NCBI RefSeq assembly: GCF_963678635.1 | Contig: NC_087067.1 | Coordinates: 22,019,547 to 22,083,546, forward strand | Direction of reading: 5' to 3' | Length of the DNA stretch: 64,000 nt | Source: Symsagittifera roscoffensis | Taxonomy: Eukaryota > Xenacoelomorpha > Acoela > Convolutidae | Part shown: positions 44,859 to 55,959 of the stretch, piece after piece | How positions within the stretch are numbered: the stretch's first letter is position 1 | Layout: every line of letters begins with the position of its first letter | Translations under genes and position numbers: made by a program | The notes under the pieces: model-generated | Databases searched by the model: none | What the model was told of the DNA's origin: nothing | The model's input: the letters and a program-made list of their open reading frames with translations, nothing else

Positions 44859-45663
44859 ATAGAAAAAAATATCGGTGGGGGGGGGGGGTGGGGCTGTCAA
44901 AAAATGAAATTTTTGAAACCTGACAGAAGTCATTCCTAATTCAGGTTGTTGTTTCAACTTTCGAAGAGATAAATACAAGCTTGGGTTGGGTTTTTCTATT
45001 TGCACTATTCTTGAGATAAGTATTTAGGTTGGCTCAATCCTGTAATCTTTGTGCAGTCAAGCAGATGCGCCAAATATCCTGAAATTGTTTTGAGCCTCGA
45101 ACACTGCTCGTTTGATACTTTGAATATTAAATCATTCATTCTAAAAGCTTCCCGCATTCAAAACTGTTCCGAAATGAAATCAAGCTAATTTTTCATCTCA
45201 TTTACTTATACGACACAAAGTTTGACACATTTTTTTTGACAGTCTATAGCTTATAGCTTAAAAAACTACTGGAAACCAATAAAAGGGATGTCGAAAAACT
45301 CAAGAGTTTACGGTGTTGTACAAACAGTCCTGCATAGCGATATTACAGCTTTAATTCAATTCTTTCTTGTGCAATTCCCTCTTTTGAAGTTACTGGGCTG
45401 AAGAAGTAGACTAAAGTACGCTGAGATGAGTTTCAAATTTGAAGGCAGCTTATCTGATTGTTTTGATGTAAGCGGATTCAATGAAAACGTAGGTTTCAAA
45501 GGGGGGTGTGGTCACTCTACGTGAGTTTATCACATTATCCCTAGTTGGAACTGCAGATTAAATCAATAAAACGCCCTAGCAGCAGTACAGACAAAACAAA
45601 ATTTCTAAAAGCAGATATGTGACATAAATCAAACACGAGGGAAGGTAATTACATGCAAGAAAC
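44859..45663. other. Intergenic DNA, nothing recognised
   Basis: Contains a short run of G at 44878-44889; otherwise AT-rich with no gene. Confidence 0.5.
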
Positions 45664-46862
45664 AACGATAGCCGGTTACTGTGCTGGTACCACATAGTGT
45701 TCCGACCATAGTCTTAAAAAATACATCAAAAAATTCAAAACAAGTGTCGTTTTTTCTGCTTAGTGTGATGAAAAAGTTAGAACAAAAAAACAGAACTTAG
45801 GCATATTCGACATTCATAGTAAAATAGGTCAATAGGAAAACAGTTTTTATAGAAAAATGACCAGAAAAAAAACTGCTTCATTTTTTTGCAGAAAATTTTT
45901 GAAGCTTTTGATTCACAAATTGGCCCTAAGAAACTCCAAAAACTAAAATTACTTGATTAAAACTAAGTATTCACGGCTAAAATTAAGCCTAAATAAGGAA
46001 GGTTTTATAAGACTGCTTAGCCTCACCTTATTAGCTTGAAATTAAACCAAAAACCAAAAATTTCAATCTAGTTTTCATTTTTTTAATGCCGTTCGAATCA
46101 CAACTGTAAGGGCTGTAATATGATACATCACTCCACCCATTCCAATGATTATTTATTGTATCTGATTTTGCATGGAACACAAAAGACTAAAGCACACCCA
46201 AATACAAAGTTCCTCCGCATTTTTCAAATGGTCGAAACAATAAATATATATAGAGAATTTCATTCAAAACTGAGATATGATTTTTTCTGTAGCGAATTTT
46301 TGCTCAAATTTCTCCCATAATCACTATAGCTTTCAGTAAAAAATTATCAAGTAAAAAACAAGCTCGCTAGTGCTATAGAAGTAGAATTAATTACGCTGTA
46401 GAAAATCCGATAGCAGCGAAAGTAATACTTTTCTTATCAATCAGTAATAATGATGTCATGCAATTGATGGCATAGATTAGTATCAATGAGCGGGCTTCAC
46501 GGGTAGTTAAGTTTCCAAAAAGTTGACTTTCTGAAGGTAAGAGTGTTCAATTTTTCCAAACAACAACTGAAAGAACTCTATGCACCTCTAGGTGGAATTT
46601 CTATAACGGTTAAGCCGAAAACTCGCGTTTTTGTTGCGCATTCTCTTCAAATTTAGAAAATGTTTCACACCAAACACATCTTTTAGGGTGTCGGACTAAG
46701 AATGGGTTTCCTAAAACAGTTATGACCTGTAAAAAATCTGCTATATTTTTTATATTGAAAAACTTTTAATTGTTAAAAAAACACACGCGAGTAGGGTCGG
46801 TACGGTCAAAAAACACCTGCCATGGTTCGAGCAAAAATGAGCACTTTTGTTTTCTGTTCAGC

Positions 46863-47295
46863 CAGGTGCGGATCTAGGATTTTCTCGAGGGGGGGCGGAT
46901 TTTCAAAAAATTTTCGAAAATTTTGACGACTTTTTTTTTAGGTCGATCAGATTGACTTTCCGAGCTCTCCCAAAGCAGTAAAACGACACTGTTTTGGCCA
47001 AAATTTCTGCGCCGCAGGCAATTTTTTGAAATAACAGGTCAAAAAAGCCGTTTTTGGGCTCTTTTTGGAAAATTTTGACAGGAAAAACGCATTTTTTTGG
47101 CGCGCGCTCCCCCTCAAAATTAGTATATATTGGCGCCGAAGGCGCCTTTAGAAAAATTTAGGGTCGGTCGGCCAAAAATGGATTTCTTAAAAAGTACCAA
47201 AGGGGGGACCCTTTGGGTTGGCAGGGGTTCGAATCCCTGAGGGGGGGGGGGGGGGGGCGTCCGTCCCCCCCGCCCCCCTCCTAAATCCGCCCCTG
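46863..47295 (+). mobile_element. hAT-like MITE with perfect duplication
   Basis: Starts CAGGTGCGGATCTAGG, ends AAATCCGCCCCTG. The 8-bp TGTTCAGC occurs immediately on both sides (46855-46862 and 47296-47303). A long G run lies near 47250. No coding capacity. Confidence 0.9.
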
Positions 47296-47374
47296 TGTTC
47301 AGCAAGGTCGACATATGCCTGAGTTTGACCAGGCTAGCCAAAGCATGCGCGAAAACGGCCCATGCGTTCGAAAT

Positions 47375-48008
47375 CAGGGGCCGACTGAGGAAGTGGTGGA
47401 TGGCGGACGCCCCGTCCCAACAAAAGGGTATTTTTTTAGTAATAATACCCTCCTTTCGTATTATTTTATGAAGCGCCATCATATATTACATTTGAAGGGA
47501 AGAGCGCGCCGAAAAACACAATTTTTTTAATCAAAATTTTCAAAAAACCTCCAAAATGAACTTTCTATTTCATTACTTTTGCACAAAAACCCATTATAAT
47601 CGATTATAATTGATTATAATCCCCTTTCTTTGTCCCTTTTGTCTTCAAATTTACATCTAAATTGCTTATATTTTATGCTTTTTGTAGACGTTAGTTCCTA
47701 TGAAAAATGATAAAAAATGTTTTAAAAGTTTTCTAATCAATTCAAATTTATAAAGTTTTTTTTTCATGTCTTCCCCATTAGAGTTTTTTGTGATGCATAT
47801 TTTAAGCTTTTTTAACCACCAAAGCATCAGAAAATTAATTTAGTTTCATGATTGATTCGAAAGATTTATTTTTCATCTACCGCGGGAACCTTTCCACTAA
47901 TATGGTACGCCTAAACTTGGTTGCAGGCAATTTAGTCAACCTATAAAAAGGTCGACAAAATTATTTTTGAAAGACCCCCTCCCCGAAAAAATCTTAGATC
48001 CGCCCCTG
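47375..48008 (-). mobile_element. hAT-like MITE, opposite orientation, carrying a nested insert
   Basis: Starts CAGGGGCCGACTGAGG and ends GATCCGCCCCTG, flanked by TTCGAAAT (47367-47374) and GTCGAAAT (48009-48016), seven of eight identical. It is longer than other copies because a 0.35-kb piece related to the 213-bp satellite is inserted at 47587-47935. Confidence 0.8.
47587..47935 (-). repeat. Satellite-related insert inside a MITE
   Basis: Begins with repeated ATTATAATCGATTATAAT palindromes and ends with TACGCCTAAACTTGG, the complement of the start of the 213-bp satellite unit. The segment near 47875-47900 matches 8430-8465. This supports one mobile family behind both loci. Confidence 0.65.
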
Positions 48009-50279
48009 GTCGAAATATAAAGAAGTTTGCTCGGGACGGTAGAATTTTAAAGTGACCACTACGATTCGTGATTTTAGTATTTTGATTGATAGTATATTTC
48101 ATCATTCAACCACTTGAAAATTTACCACACAACTCACCAATTTGTTTTAATTTCAGGGTTTGTTTTCTTCATTGTCTTACAGTTTATGTTCTGGCTTAGA
48201 AAAACGATCAAAAACGGGTCGAATTGCTCATTTTAGATTTCGCGTTTCAAAACTACGCAAATGTCAGTTATTGATCACACGCAAATTACTCGAGAAAGAA
48301 TATGGTCCGAGCAAAACTCCAAACAGACCACGAAGACTGTCGATACATATCAAATTTTGGTCATGCTCGGTCAACAAATATTTCACGCACGTCGAATTAA
48401 TCCAAAACTTTAATCAAATATGGTCAAAACGCACTTCAAGCACGGGCAAAATCAACATAATTTGGTCGTAAGCAGTTCAATTCTATTTTTACGGGTTTTT
48501 ATTATGAAGTATGCTGTATGCTAACAAAAGAATTATACCATCAAAAAGGCCAAATATATCGTTACAATCAGTTCAGGGGCGTTTTTTAGCCGCAAACAGA
48601 AGTGACAAAAGATCTTTTTGTCACTTTGATTCAAGAGTTTCCGCAGTAGGACAAAAACACATAAACATTTCGTTCAAGTTTCAACATATTATTATATGTT
48701 TGACGCAAGAATCTCACACCTGAAATTTTAGCTGAAAAACTTGAATAATTTGGAATACACCTCAAGCACAGTCAAAACTTGTTCACATTCAGTCAAATGC
48801 AACCAGTATACACGTTGGCAACTAATCTGGCATTCGTCAAACTAAGTCGAGAGCAGTTTTTTTGATCGAGAAAAGGATATTAAACTCGAATCTGGTCGAA
48901 TTGATAGATATTTATCGAGCTTAATTTAAACAAATTCAATCACTAAATTTTTGTTGGAAATATCAAAATAAAAGCGATTTTCAAGAATTGGTTGGAACCA
49001 TCTAGCCTAGGTCACTTTAGAGTCAGCTTAATGTTTCGGTGGAGAAAATGAAAATAAACACGATTCGGTTGAGACGGTCGGAACAAATTTAGCTTGTGCC
49101 GATCAAAATCGAGTAAATTTTTCGGTTGAAAAAATAGAAACATATTCGAATTCCTTGGAGATAGGGAAAAATGCGCAGAACTGGCCGAGTTGAAGGAAGT
49201 TAAGATTGTTTTCGAAGTTTTATAGCGCTTTTTTGGTATTGGAAAGTTTCGAAAAAATTTCTAAAAATTCTGCAAAATGAAAAAGCTTTTGAGAAAACTG
49301 TTGTCGAATACGGCTAATTTACTTCTGTACTCATTCAGATACTCTCGTGACGCCATGAGTGAAAACCGACACGCTTTAAAAAAAGTGCAGAACTAAACAA
49401 GTTTCTCTTACTTGCAAAGCAACTGGTTACCCTTGTGTGGCTATGCAATTGAAGCTCGCAATACCCTCGTTTTTTGGTCTATTGGTCCTTTTTGACCTAT
49501 GTGTTCCAACTAATTAAAAAATGGGGAGGAATTTTGTTTTCGGTATTCGAGGGTGCTTTAGTTTTTTTTTTAGTTTTTTTTTCCACGCAAAATTAGCTGC
49601 GTGAAAAACAAAAAGACTTTCAGTCGAGATTCGAGCGACATTAATAAATTTTCAAAAGTTTTTCCAGTAACAACAAAAACCTGTTTGATTTTTGGTTATT
49701 GTCTCAATTTGAGAGCTAAAAACGAGCGAGCAATTTATGCACTCGATGTTGATTATGGCCGTGCTTGAAAGGCGTTTTGACCATATTAGGCTAAAGTTTT
49801 GGAATAATTCGACCGTGCGTGACTTATTTGTTGATTGAGTATGACCAAAATTCGATATATATCGACAGTTCTCATAAGCCATTATTATGTCTTAAAAGCT
49901 TACAATAGCTTAACTTAAGCCATAAACACCTAGTTTTAGTCAAATAATTGCTTTGTTTTGAGTGTTTTTGCGCCTTTTTGAAATCGAAAACTTCAAATAT
50001 TAAAAAAAAAACCTCAAAAAAATTTTTAAAACGTTTTTTTTTGTTTTTCTAGCCATTTTACTGAAAAAAAAATTGTTTTCGAATTTCCGTGTTTTACAAT
50101 AAACTATGAATGTCGGGCACACCTAAGCTTAATGATTTCGTTCAGATCGTTTTACCACACTGCGCCGAAAAAAAATGTTGTATTGTATAAGACTATGGTC
50201 GGAACATTCAATGCTTCTTGCACAGGAACCGGCTATCCTTGTTGGGTCTCTGAATCTGCTCGCTTTCTGTTGTACTGAT

Positions 50280-50719
50280 CAGGGGCGGATTTAGGGGGGT
50301 GGGTTTGGCGGACGCCCTCCTTCCCCTCAGGGATTGGACCCAATGCCGTCCCAAAGGGCCCCTCTTTGTACTATTTTGAGATATCCATTTTTGGCTGACT
50401 GACCCTAAAATTTTTCTAAAGGCGACTTCGGCGCCAATATATACTAACTTTAAGGGGGGAACGCGCGCCGAATAAACGCAACTTTTTTATCAACATTTTC
50501 CAAAAACTGCCTAAAAACGCCTTTTTGGCCTGTTTTTTCAACATTTTGCAAAACAGGGTCTTTGTAGCTGCTTTTTAGTGCTTTGGGAGAGCTCAGAAAA
50601 TCAATTTGGTCGACCTACAAAATAGTCGAAAAAACTTTCGAGCATTTTTTTGAAAATCCGCTCCCCTCCCCCACCCCCCCCCCCCCCCCCCCCTCGACAA
50701 AATCCTAGGTCCGCCCCTG
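50280..50719 (-). mobile_element. hAT-like MITE, opposite orientation
   Basis: Starts CAGGGGCGGATTTAGG and ends CTAGGTCCGCCCCTG with all the family's internal blocks. A 19-base C run lies near 50672. No clean 8-bp duplication could be seen at the ends. Confidence 0.85.
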
Positions 50720-51964
50720 ATGATTCATCATCGATATTTAAAGACCTCCGACAATTTTGGACAATTTTGGAGCCACTGGCGCCAATTTACAGAAATAAAA
50801 TTAAATTTTCGACAACTGTGAGTGGCCTCGAAATACTGACCTTTAGGCTTCGGTTTGGTCCAATACAATATCCACGGCTCCTGTCGAGGTTCCCGCAACT
50901 TCTGTAGATCGTTGCATAAACAACTATGAAGCTGAATGAAATACTTGAAGCCCAGTTTCTAGTATGATTTAAGTGTCATCTTAAATGCGGCTAGCAGCAG
51001 ATTGCAATTGAGTTCCGCATTTCAAATTCACTTCAAGTTATGGTTTAGGTCTGACGGTTATAAATAAAAGACAGCAGTGTTGCGTTGGTACAAGGCTAGA
51101 AAATTGTAAAATAAAACACTTGGTTATAAATTTAAGTCGATGGAAATGACGTACGTTGGTAAGAATATTGGCAATAGTTCTCTTTGTTTTACATACATTT
51201 GAGGATTGAAGGAATATGCTATTGGGTTCTGGTTTCATTCATGGTTTCAAGAGTATTAATTGTCAACTGAACAAATTTTTATAGTTATAATAGTTATTTA
51301 TTGGTTAATAATTTATAAATCGGTATAATAGGTGAAAGAAGAAAGAGTTGGGGTATCATCAGCGATGATAAAATATGTGGATTGTTCTCGTATCGTGTTA
51401 TTAAAGTTCGTGTAACTCGAGGCGGCTCACAAAAGAGATAAAACGCTCGGCGCCCATCGCAAATAAACTAAATGTGTACCACCAGTGGACTAAACTTGAG
51501 GCATCCATTTATAGCGTCGAAGTTGAACCTGGTCTGATAAGGATTCGACCTTCAATGAGGTTGAAAATGAAGGATTTGTTGGAATAACCGAGTTAATACT
51601 TGGCTCAGAAGCGCCCGAGATTCTCTAGATAAAACCAAAATCTATTTTGCAGACGTACTGAAACATGTTAATGCATTATGGGATTAAGTTTCTACAAAAT
51701 TGCGAGAACGTTTCGACGCCAAATTGAATTTTGAGAATTACTCGACGAATGAAATCTTTATTTTAATAACATAAGCGTCAATTTATGAACAACCTAGCTG
51801 TTTAACAAGTCTCGATCAAAGGTACCGTGCCCAGATAAAAGTGGTATTCAGGGTCGCAAAAATGTGCCTCAAATTGAAAAATTTGACGACGAGCGGTTTT
51901 GGTTTCATAAATCAATGCATTAAGTTTCATGCCCATTTTTCGAAAACAGGGTTGCCCTTCGTAC
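50720..51964. other. Intergenic DNA, nothing recognised
   Basis: 51300-51660 is GC-richer than the surroundings and could be an old exon or LTR fragment, but no reading frame or terminal repeat supports either. Confidence 0.4.
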
Positions 51965-52357
51965 CAGGGCCGGGTTTAGGGGGTCTTTGTTCTGTTTTTA
52001 GATATCCATTTTTTCTTTTAGGTGGTTTTTGGTCCGTCGCACCCTAAGATTTTTCTAAAGGCGCCTTTAACGCTCATATGTAATGACTTTGAGAAGGGAA
52101 GCTCGCGCCGAAAAAAAAACGCAATTTTTTGGTGAATATTTTCTAAAAAGTGCCTAAAAACGCTTTTTTTTGGCCTATTTTTTCAAAGTTGTACCTGCGG
52201 CGCAGAAAAATAAAATTTGGCCAAAACAGGGTGTTTATAGTGCTTTGGGCTTTAGGAGAGCCCGGAAAATCAATTGGGTCGACCTAAAAACAAAAAAGGT
52301 CACCAAAGTTTTCGAAAAATTTTTAAAAATCCGGAGAAAATCCAAGATCCGCCCCTG
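51965..52357 (-). mobile_element. hAT-like MITE with perfect duplication, opposite orientation
   Basis: Starts CAGGGCCGGGTTTAGG and ends AAGATCCGCCCCTG. CTTCGTAC is present on both sides (51957-51964 and 52358-52365), a perfect 8-bp duplication. Confidence 0.9.
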
Positions 52358-54030
52358 CTTCGTACAAAAAGAATGCTGGTCATGCAACTTTAGATATGGA
52401 GCTTATAAAAAAATTCTTGTCACACAACTCAAAAAAAAAACTTCTTCCACGAAAACTGAAACATAATAAATTAATTATGAGGCTTTCAAAGAAGATAGAA
52501 TTCGAATAAAGGTGTTTAAACTGATTTTGGAGACAAAAATTTATAATACTTGTTTTTGTGAACAAAAATTTGATCACAATTTGATTTTAGTTTTATACGA
52601 TTTCGTGAAATCAGCTTTGTTTATGATTTGAAGCTAGTGTTTTTGATGGTTCTAGACGCTATTAAAAGTCAAATTCTTACTTTTGAATATACTAAACTTT
52701 TTAAGAACGGCTTATGACACTGAGCGCTTACTTTGATTTGTCAGATGACGCTTAAAATGTTCAGAGCATGCTTTTTTCGTTTTCCATGATAACCTTCTTT
52801 TATGTTCAAATAATTCATGACTTTCAGAAATAAACGGCTATCGTATATTTAATTCTTAAAAAAGAATATGTAAACATCCAGATGTATGTCACATAAATAA
52901 TGGCTTTTTAAAATATGCATATTTTCAGATAAAAACATGCATTGTAAAAGAAAACTTTTTCACAACTGAGGCGTACACTGACCTCATTTTTAACTGCAGT
53001 CAAAATAAAACGCTCCGTGGTGTTTTTAAAGCGAGTTTCGGTTGTAGATTTTTTGAACAAAGGATTTTTCGTGAAGCCGAAAACTGTTAAAACGGATTCT
53101 TTTCATGGTTTGAAAGGTGAATAGTTTCTGGTTATGAGGAAAATCAGCAGCCGTGAAAAAAGGTGCTCCCATTTTAGCATGCCTTTTATATAGGGATAGG
53201 GATATGCACTATTACTCTTCTTATAGGCAGGCAGGATGTGAAAAAAAAAGAGCGGTGGACGGATTTTACATACGAGGCATACTCTGCATTCTCTCAGCCA
53301 TTCATCTAAATTTATTCCAGGGAGGTTTGAAAGTCTATATTGAAAAAAATATGGGTGTAAATTGATTTTCATCTCTAATGTTCAAAGCATCAATTTCCAG
53401 CCGAGCTTTCAAATAACCGAATTTCTACTACTCCTATAAAAAAAACGAATTCAAAGGTTAATCAAATGAACTTTGTACCTTATAACAAATCTCCCCTGTC
53501 ATATGAGGTTGGGGGCACAACAACAGCCATGGTTTTTTGTTATTGTTCCGACTTTCGATACGAAAGTAACGGAATATTTGTGCTCGGGGTGGGTTTTTTT
53601 TTTCTTCAGACAAATTTCGACTTTTGAACTAGCCATTTTTGACGGAATTTTTTTATATCATTCAAAAGGTATTGGTGTCCTGAGCTCAAATTTGAAAAGA
53701 TATTTCACCTGTGACCATTTTTCGTAAAGTTACGGGGGTTTAAAAATTGCTATTTTGGCCAATTTGGGACAATTAACGCGCTATTAACGCATAAGCGGAG
53801 AGTTAATCCCTCTTAGAAATCGTTCCAAATTGGTTGCTTAGCTTAGTTTAGCTTATTTGCCATAATTGATTTGTTACAAGGAGCGAATTCTATCCTTTTG
53901 TACTTTAAATGGCGTGTGGGGGGATGATTTTCGAAAAAAAAAATTCAAATTTTAGGAAAAAAAATTTCATTTTGTTTTATTTCATTTAATTTTTTAAATG
54001 TTATTACTGCTCCATGAACCTTAAAAGGCA
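52358..54030. other. AT-rich intergenic DNA, nothing recognised
   Basis: Short reading frames occur (for instance 53103-53372) but none has domain content or coding composition. Confidence 0.5.
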
Positions 54031-54075
54031 GTCGGAACATTCAGGGCTTTGCCCTGCTACGAGCAGTCTTGTTAT
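54031..54075. repeat. Dispersed double-hairpin repeat, copy 2
   Basis: GGAACATTCAGGGCTTTGCC followed by CTGCTACGAGCAGTCTTGTT, nearly the same as 6765-6806. Both small palindromes are conserved. Confidence 0.65.
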
Positions 54076-55369
54076 AATGCGGCAACTCGCAGCAAACGCC
54101 GACTCGATTAAAAAAAACCTGACACAATAAGATAACTGGAGGGTATTAAAAATGAGTGCATATGGCGGCCAGCCAGGCTTTAAAAGGAATGCAGTACTCG
54201 TTATGGATTGTTTCACTAAAAAAACGCCAAAACGCGCTCAAAATTTTTCAAACAGAACTTTATGCGCTGCAATTTTGAGTTCCTAAAACTCAAGAAAACT
54301 CGGTTGTTAAACAAGTATTGGAGCATTTTTTAAACGACGCTTGAATCAAAAAGTAAATCAAAGATATCTTTATTAATACTTCTTATTGGTCAGAACTGAG
54401 ATATGAATGAAATAAATCACAACAGCTCGGAGGCCCCAGGAAATTGTCCCGTGGGTACTAATGGTACTATTTTGTGATAATCATCGCAATGTATCCAAAA
54501 TATTTGGCAAAATTAGTAAAAATACTTCGGTAGTCCACTTCTTAGGAAATTCCTACATCCTCCTGCTATTTTAGATTCATTTAAGTGCTCAAAACAAAAA
54601 TACACGATGAGACACGAAATAATGTTTTAGAACATTAATTAGAAATTAGAATTTTTTTCTGGATTATGTCGTTTGTTTTCATATTTTTCAAAGCATCTTT
54701 AATCACTTGAATAAAGTTAAATTTGTAGTGTTTAAAAACTAAAGCGTCGAAGAGTGGTTTAGAAAATCCATTAAATGGCCGAGTCACACAGGGAATTTTA
54801 GGTCATGGCCTAAAAAATCATGCGATCAAAACTGTTTCAAACTGAGTATACACTTAAACTAGCATCATTTACCAATAAAATAAGCGCCATATATTCAGAG
54901 CATGTGGTTGAAAACTTCGTTAAACGCTTAATTCAAGTGTGAACAATTTACAACATGATTATTTCACGTATTCTTAATTGAACATTTCAAAAAGTGAGAA
55001 ATAAAAATAACAAGAAATTTTGATGCTGCTTCATTTGTCTTGAAGAGCATATTCAATTGACGAATGGAAGAAGTTGACCGCAAGCAGAATTTGTCGCTCA
55101 AGCAAGTGGAAAGAGTCAGTTACATAGGAGGTAATTTTTCAAAACACATTATAAGACCAGATAACGTAACATATTTAGATTACCTGTTTAAATAATTAAA
55201 TGTTTTTTTTTTCACGTGTAGACTAGAAGATGATTCAAACGCAAATGTTGTTTGTTACTCTTTTAAATTTCTATTTTTAACGCACATCAGGAGGTTTCTA
55301 TCGTGAGGTGACAATTGGTCGCAAGCGACTATGGGTTAGATTTTCAGTGGCAAAAACGGAATTTTTAGA
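54076..55369. other. Intergenic DNA, nothing recognised
   Basis: AT-rich; no gene or bounded repeat seen. Confidence 0.5.
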
Positions 55370-55540
55370 GCAATCGGCGAAAAAACTCAGGGCAGAGCAA
55401 TTAGCGAAAATTTCATTGCAGAGCAATTAGCGAAAATTTCATGGCAGAGCAATTAGCAAAAATTTCATGGCAGAGCAATTTGCGAAAAGTTTTTCGGCAG
55501 AGCAATTTGCAAAAAAACTCCTTGCATAGTAATTTGCCAG
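55370..55540. repeat. Tandem repeat, about 29-bp unit
   Basis: Roughly six imperfect copies of a unit built on GCAGAGCAATTAGCGAAAAT, grading to GCAGAGCAATTTGCAAAAA at the right. Confidence 0.85.
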
Positions 55541-55606
55541 AATAATAACACAAGTATTTCAGAATATAATTATTTAACAATGCACAGTAACCAAATGGTC
55601 ACGCTT

Positions 55607-55690
55607 TACCGGGTATGGGATTAGACTTTAGCAAGTGTGGGATTCGATTTTAGCTGGTGTGAGATTCGATTTTAGCGGGTGTGGGATTCA
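55607..55690. repeat. Tandem repeat, about 23-bp unit
   Basis: Four imperfect copies of GTGTGGGATTCGATTTTAGC just downstream of the previous array. Confidence 0.8.
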
Positions 55691-55959
55691 GTCGCTTTCC
55701 TAATTGCGAAGAATTGTCACCGACCAAAAGTAGCCTGCAAAGAACTGTCCCCTACGACGACCTACCTTTTTGAGATATTTTGCATAATTGGTATCACAGC
55801 GGATCGGGCTCTACAAAATTATTACACATACCTCAATTAAAAAAACGTTTGCTCAAATGCATTTTAAAAGACAAAATGTTTAAACTCTTCTTATTAATAG
55901 AATCAAAGTCAAGTAATTCAAATTGATTTCTTCTCAAGATTCTGTAAATAAAAATCCTT

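Larger units (their letters stand above)
45664..50245. mobile_element. 4.6-kb element with long inverted terminal regions
   Basis: Left end GATAGCCGGTTACTGTGC and GTTCCGACCATAGTCTTA (45667-45720) recur inverted at the right end (50180-50240), and homology continues inward for at least 350 bp on both sides. A further inverted pair lies at 48325-48470 and 49735-49875. No transposase-like ORF is present. Two hAT-like copies (46863-47295, 47375-48008) are nested inside. Left-end sequence also appears alone at 56040 and, diverged, at 59692, so this is a dispersed family. Superfamily unknown. Confidence 0.65.

Noticed and set aside
48160-48471. Plus-strand 103-codon ORF
   Set aside because: The sequence is repeated inverted at 49735-49875, so it is transposon arm DNA and not a gene.
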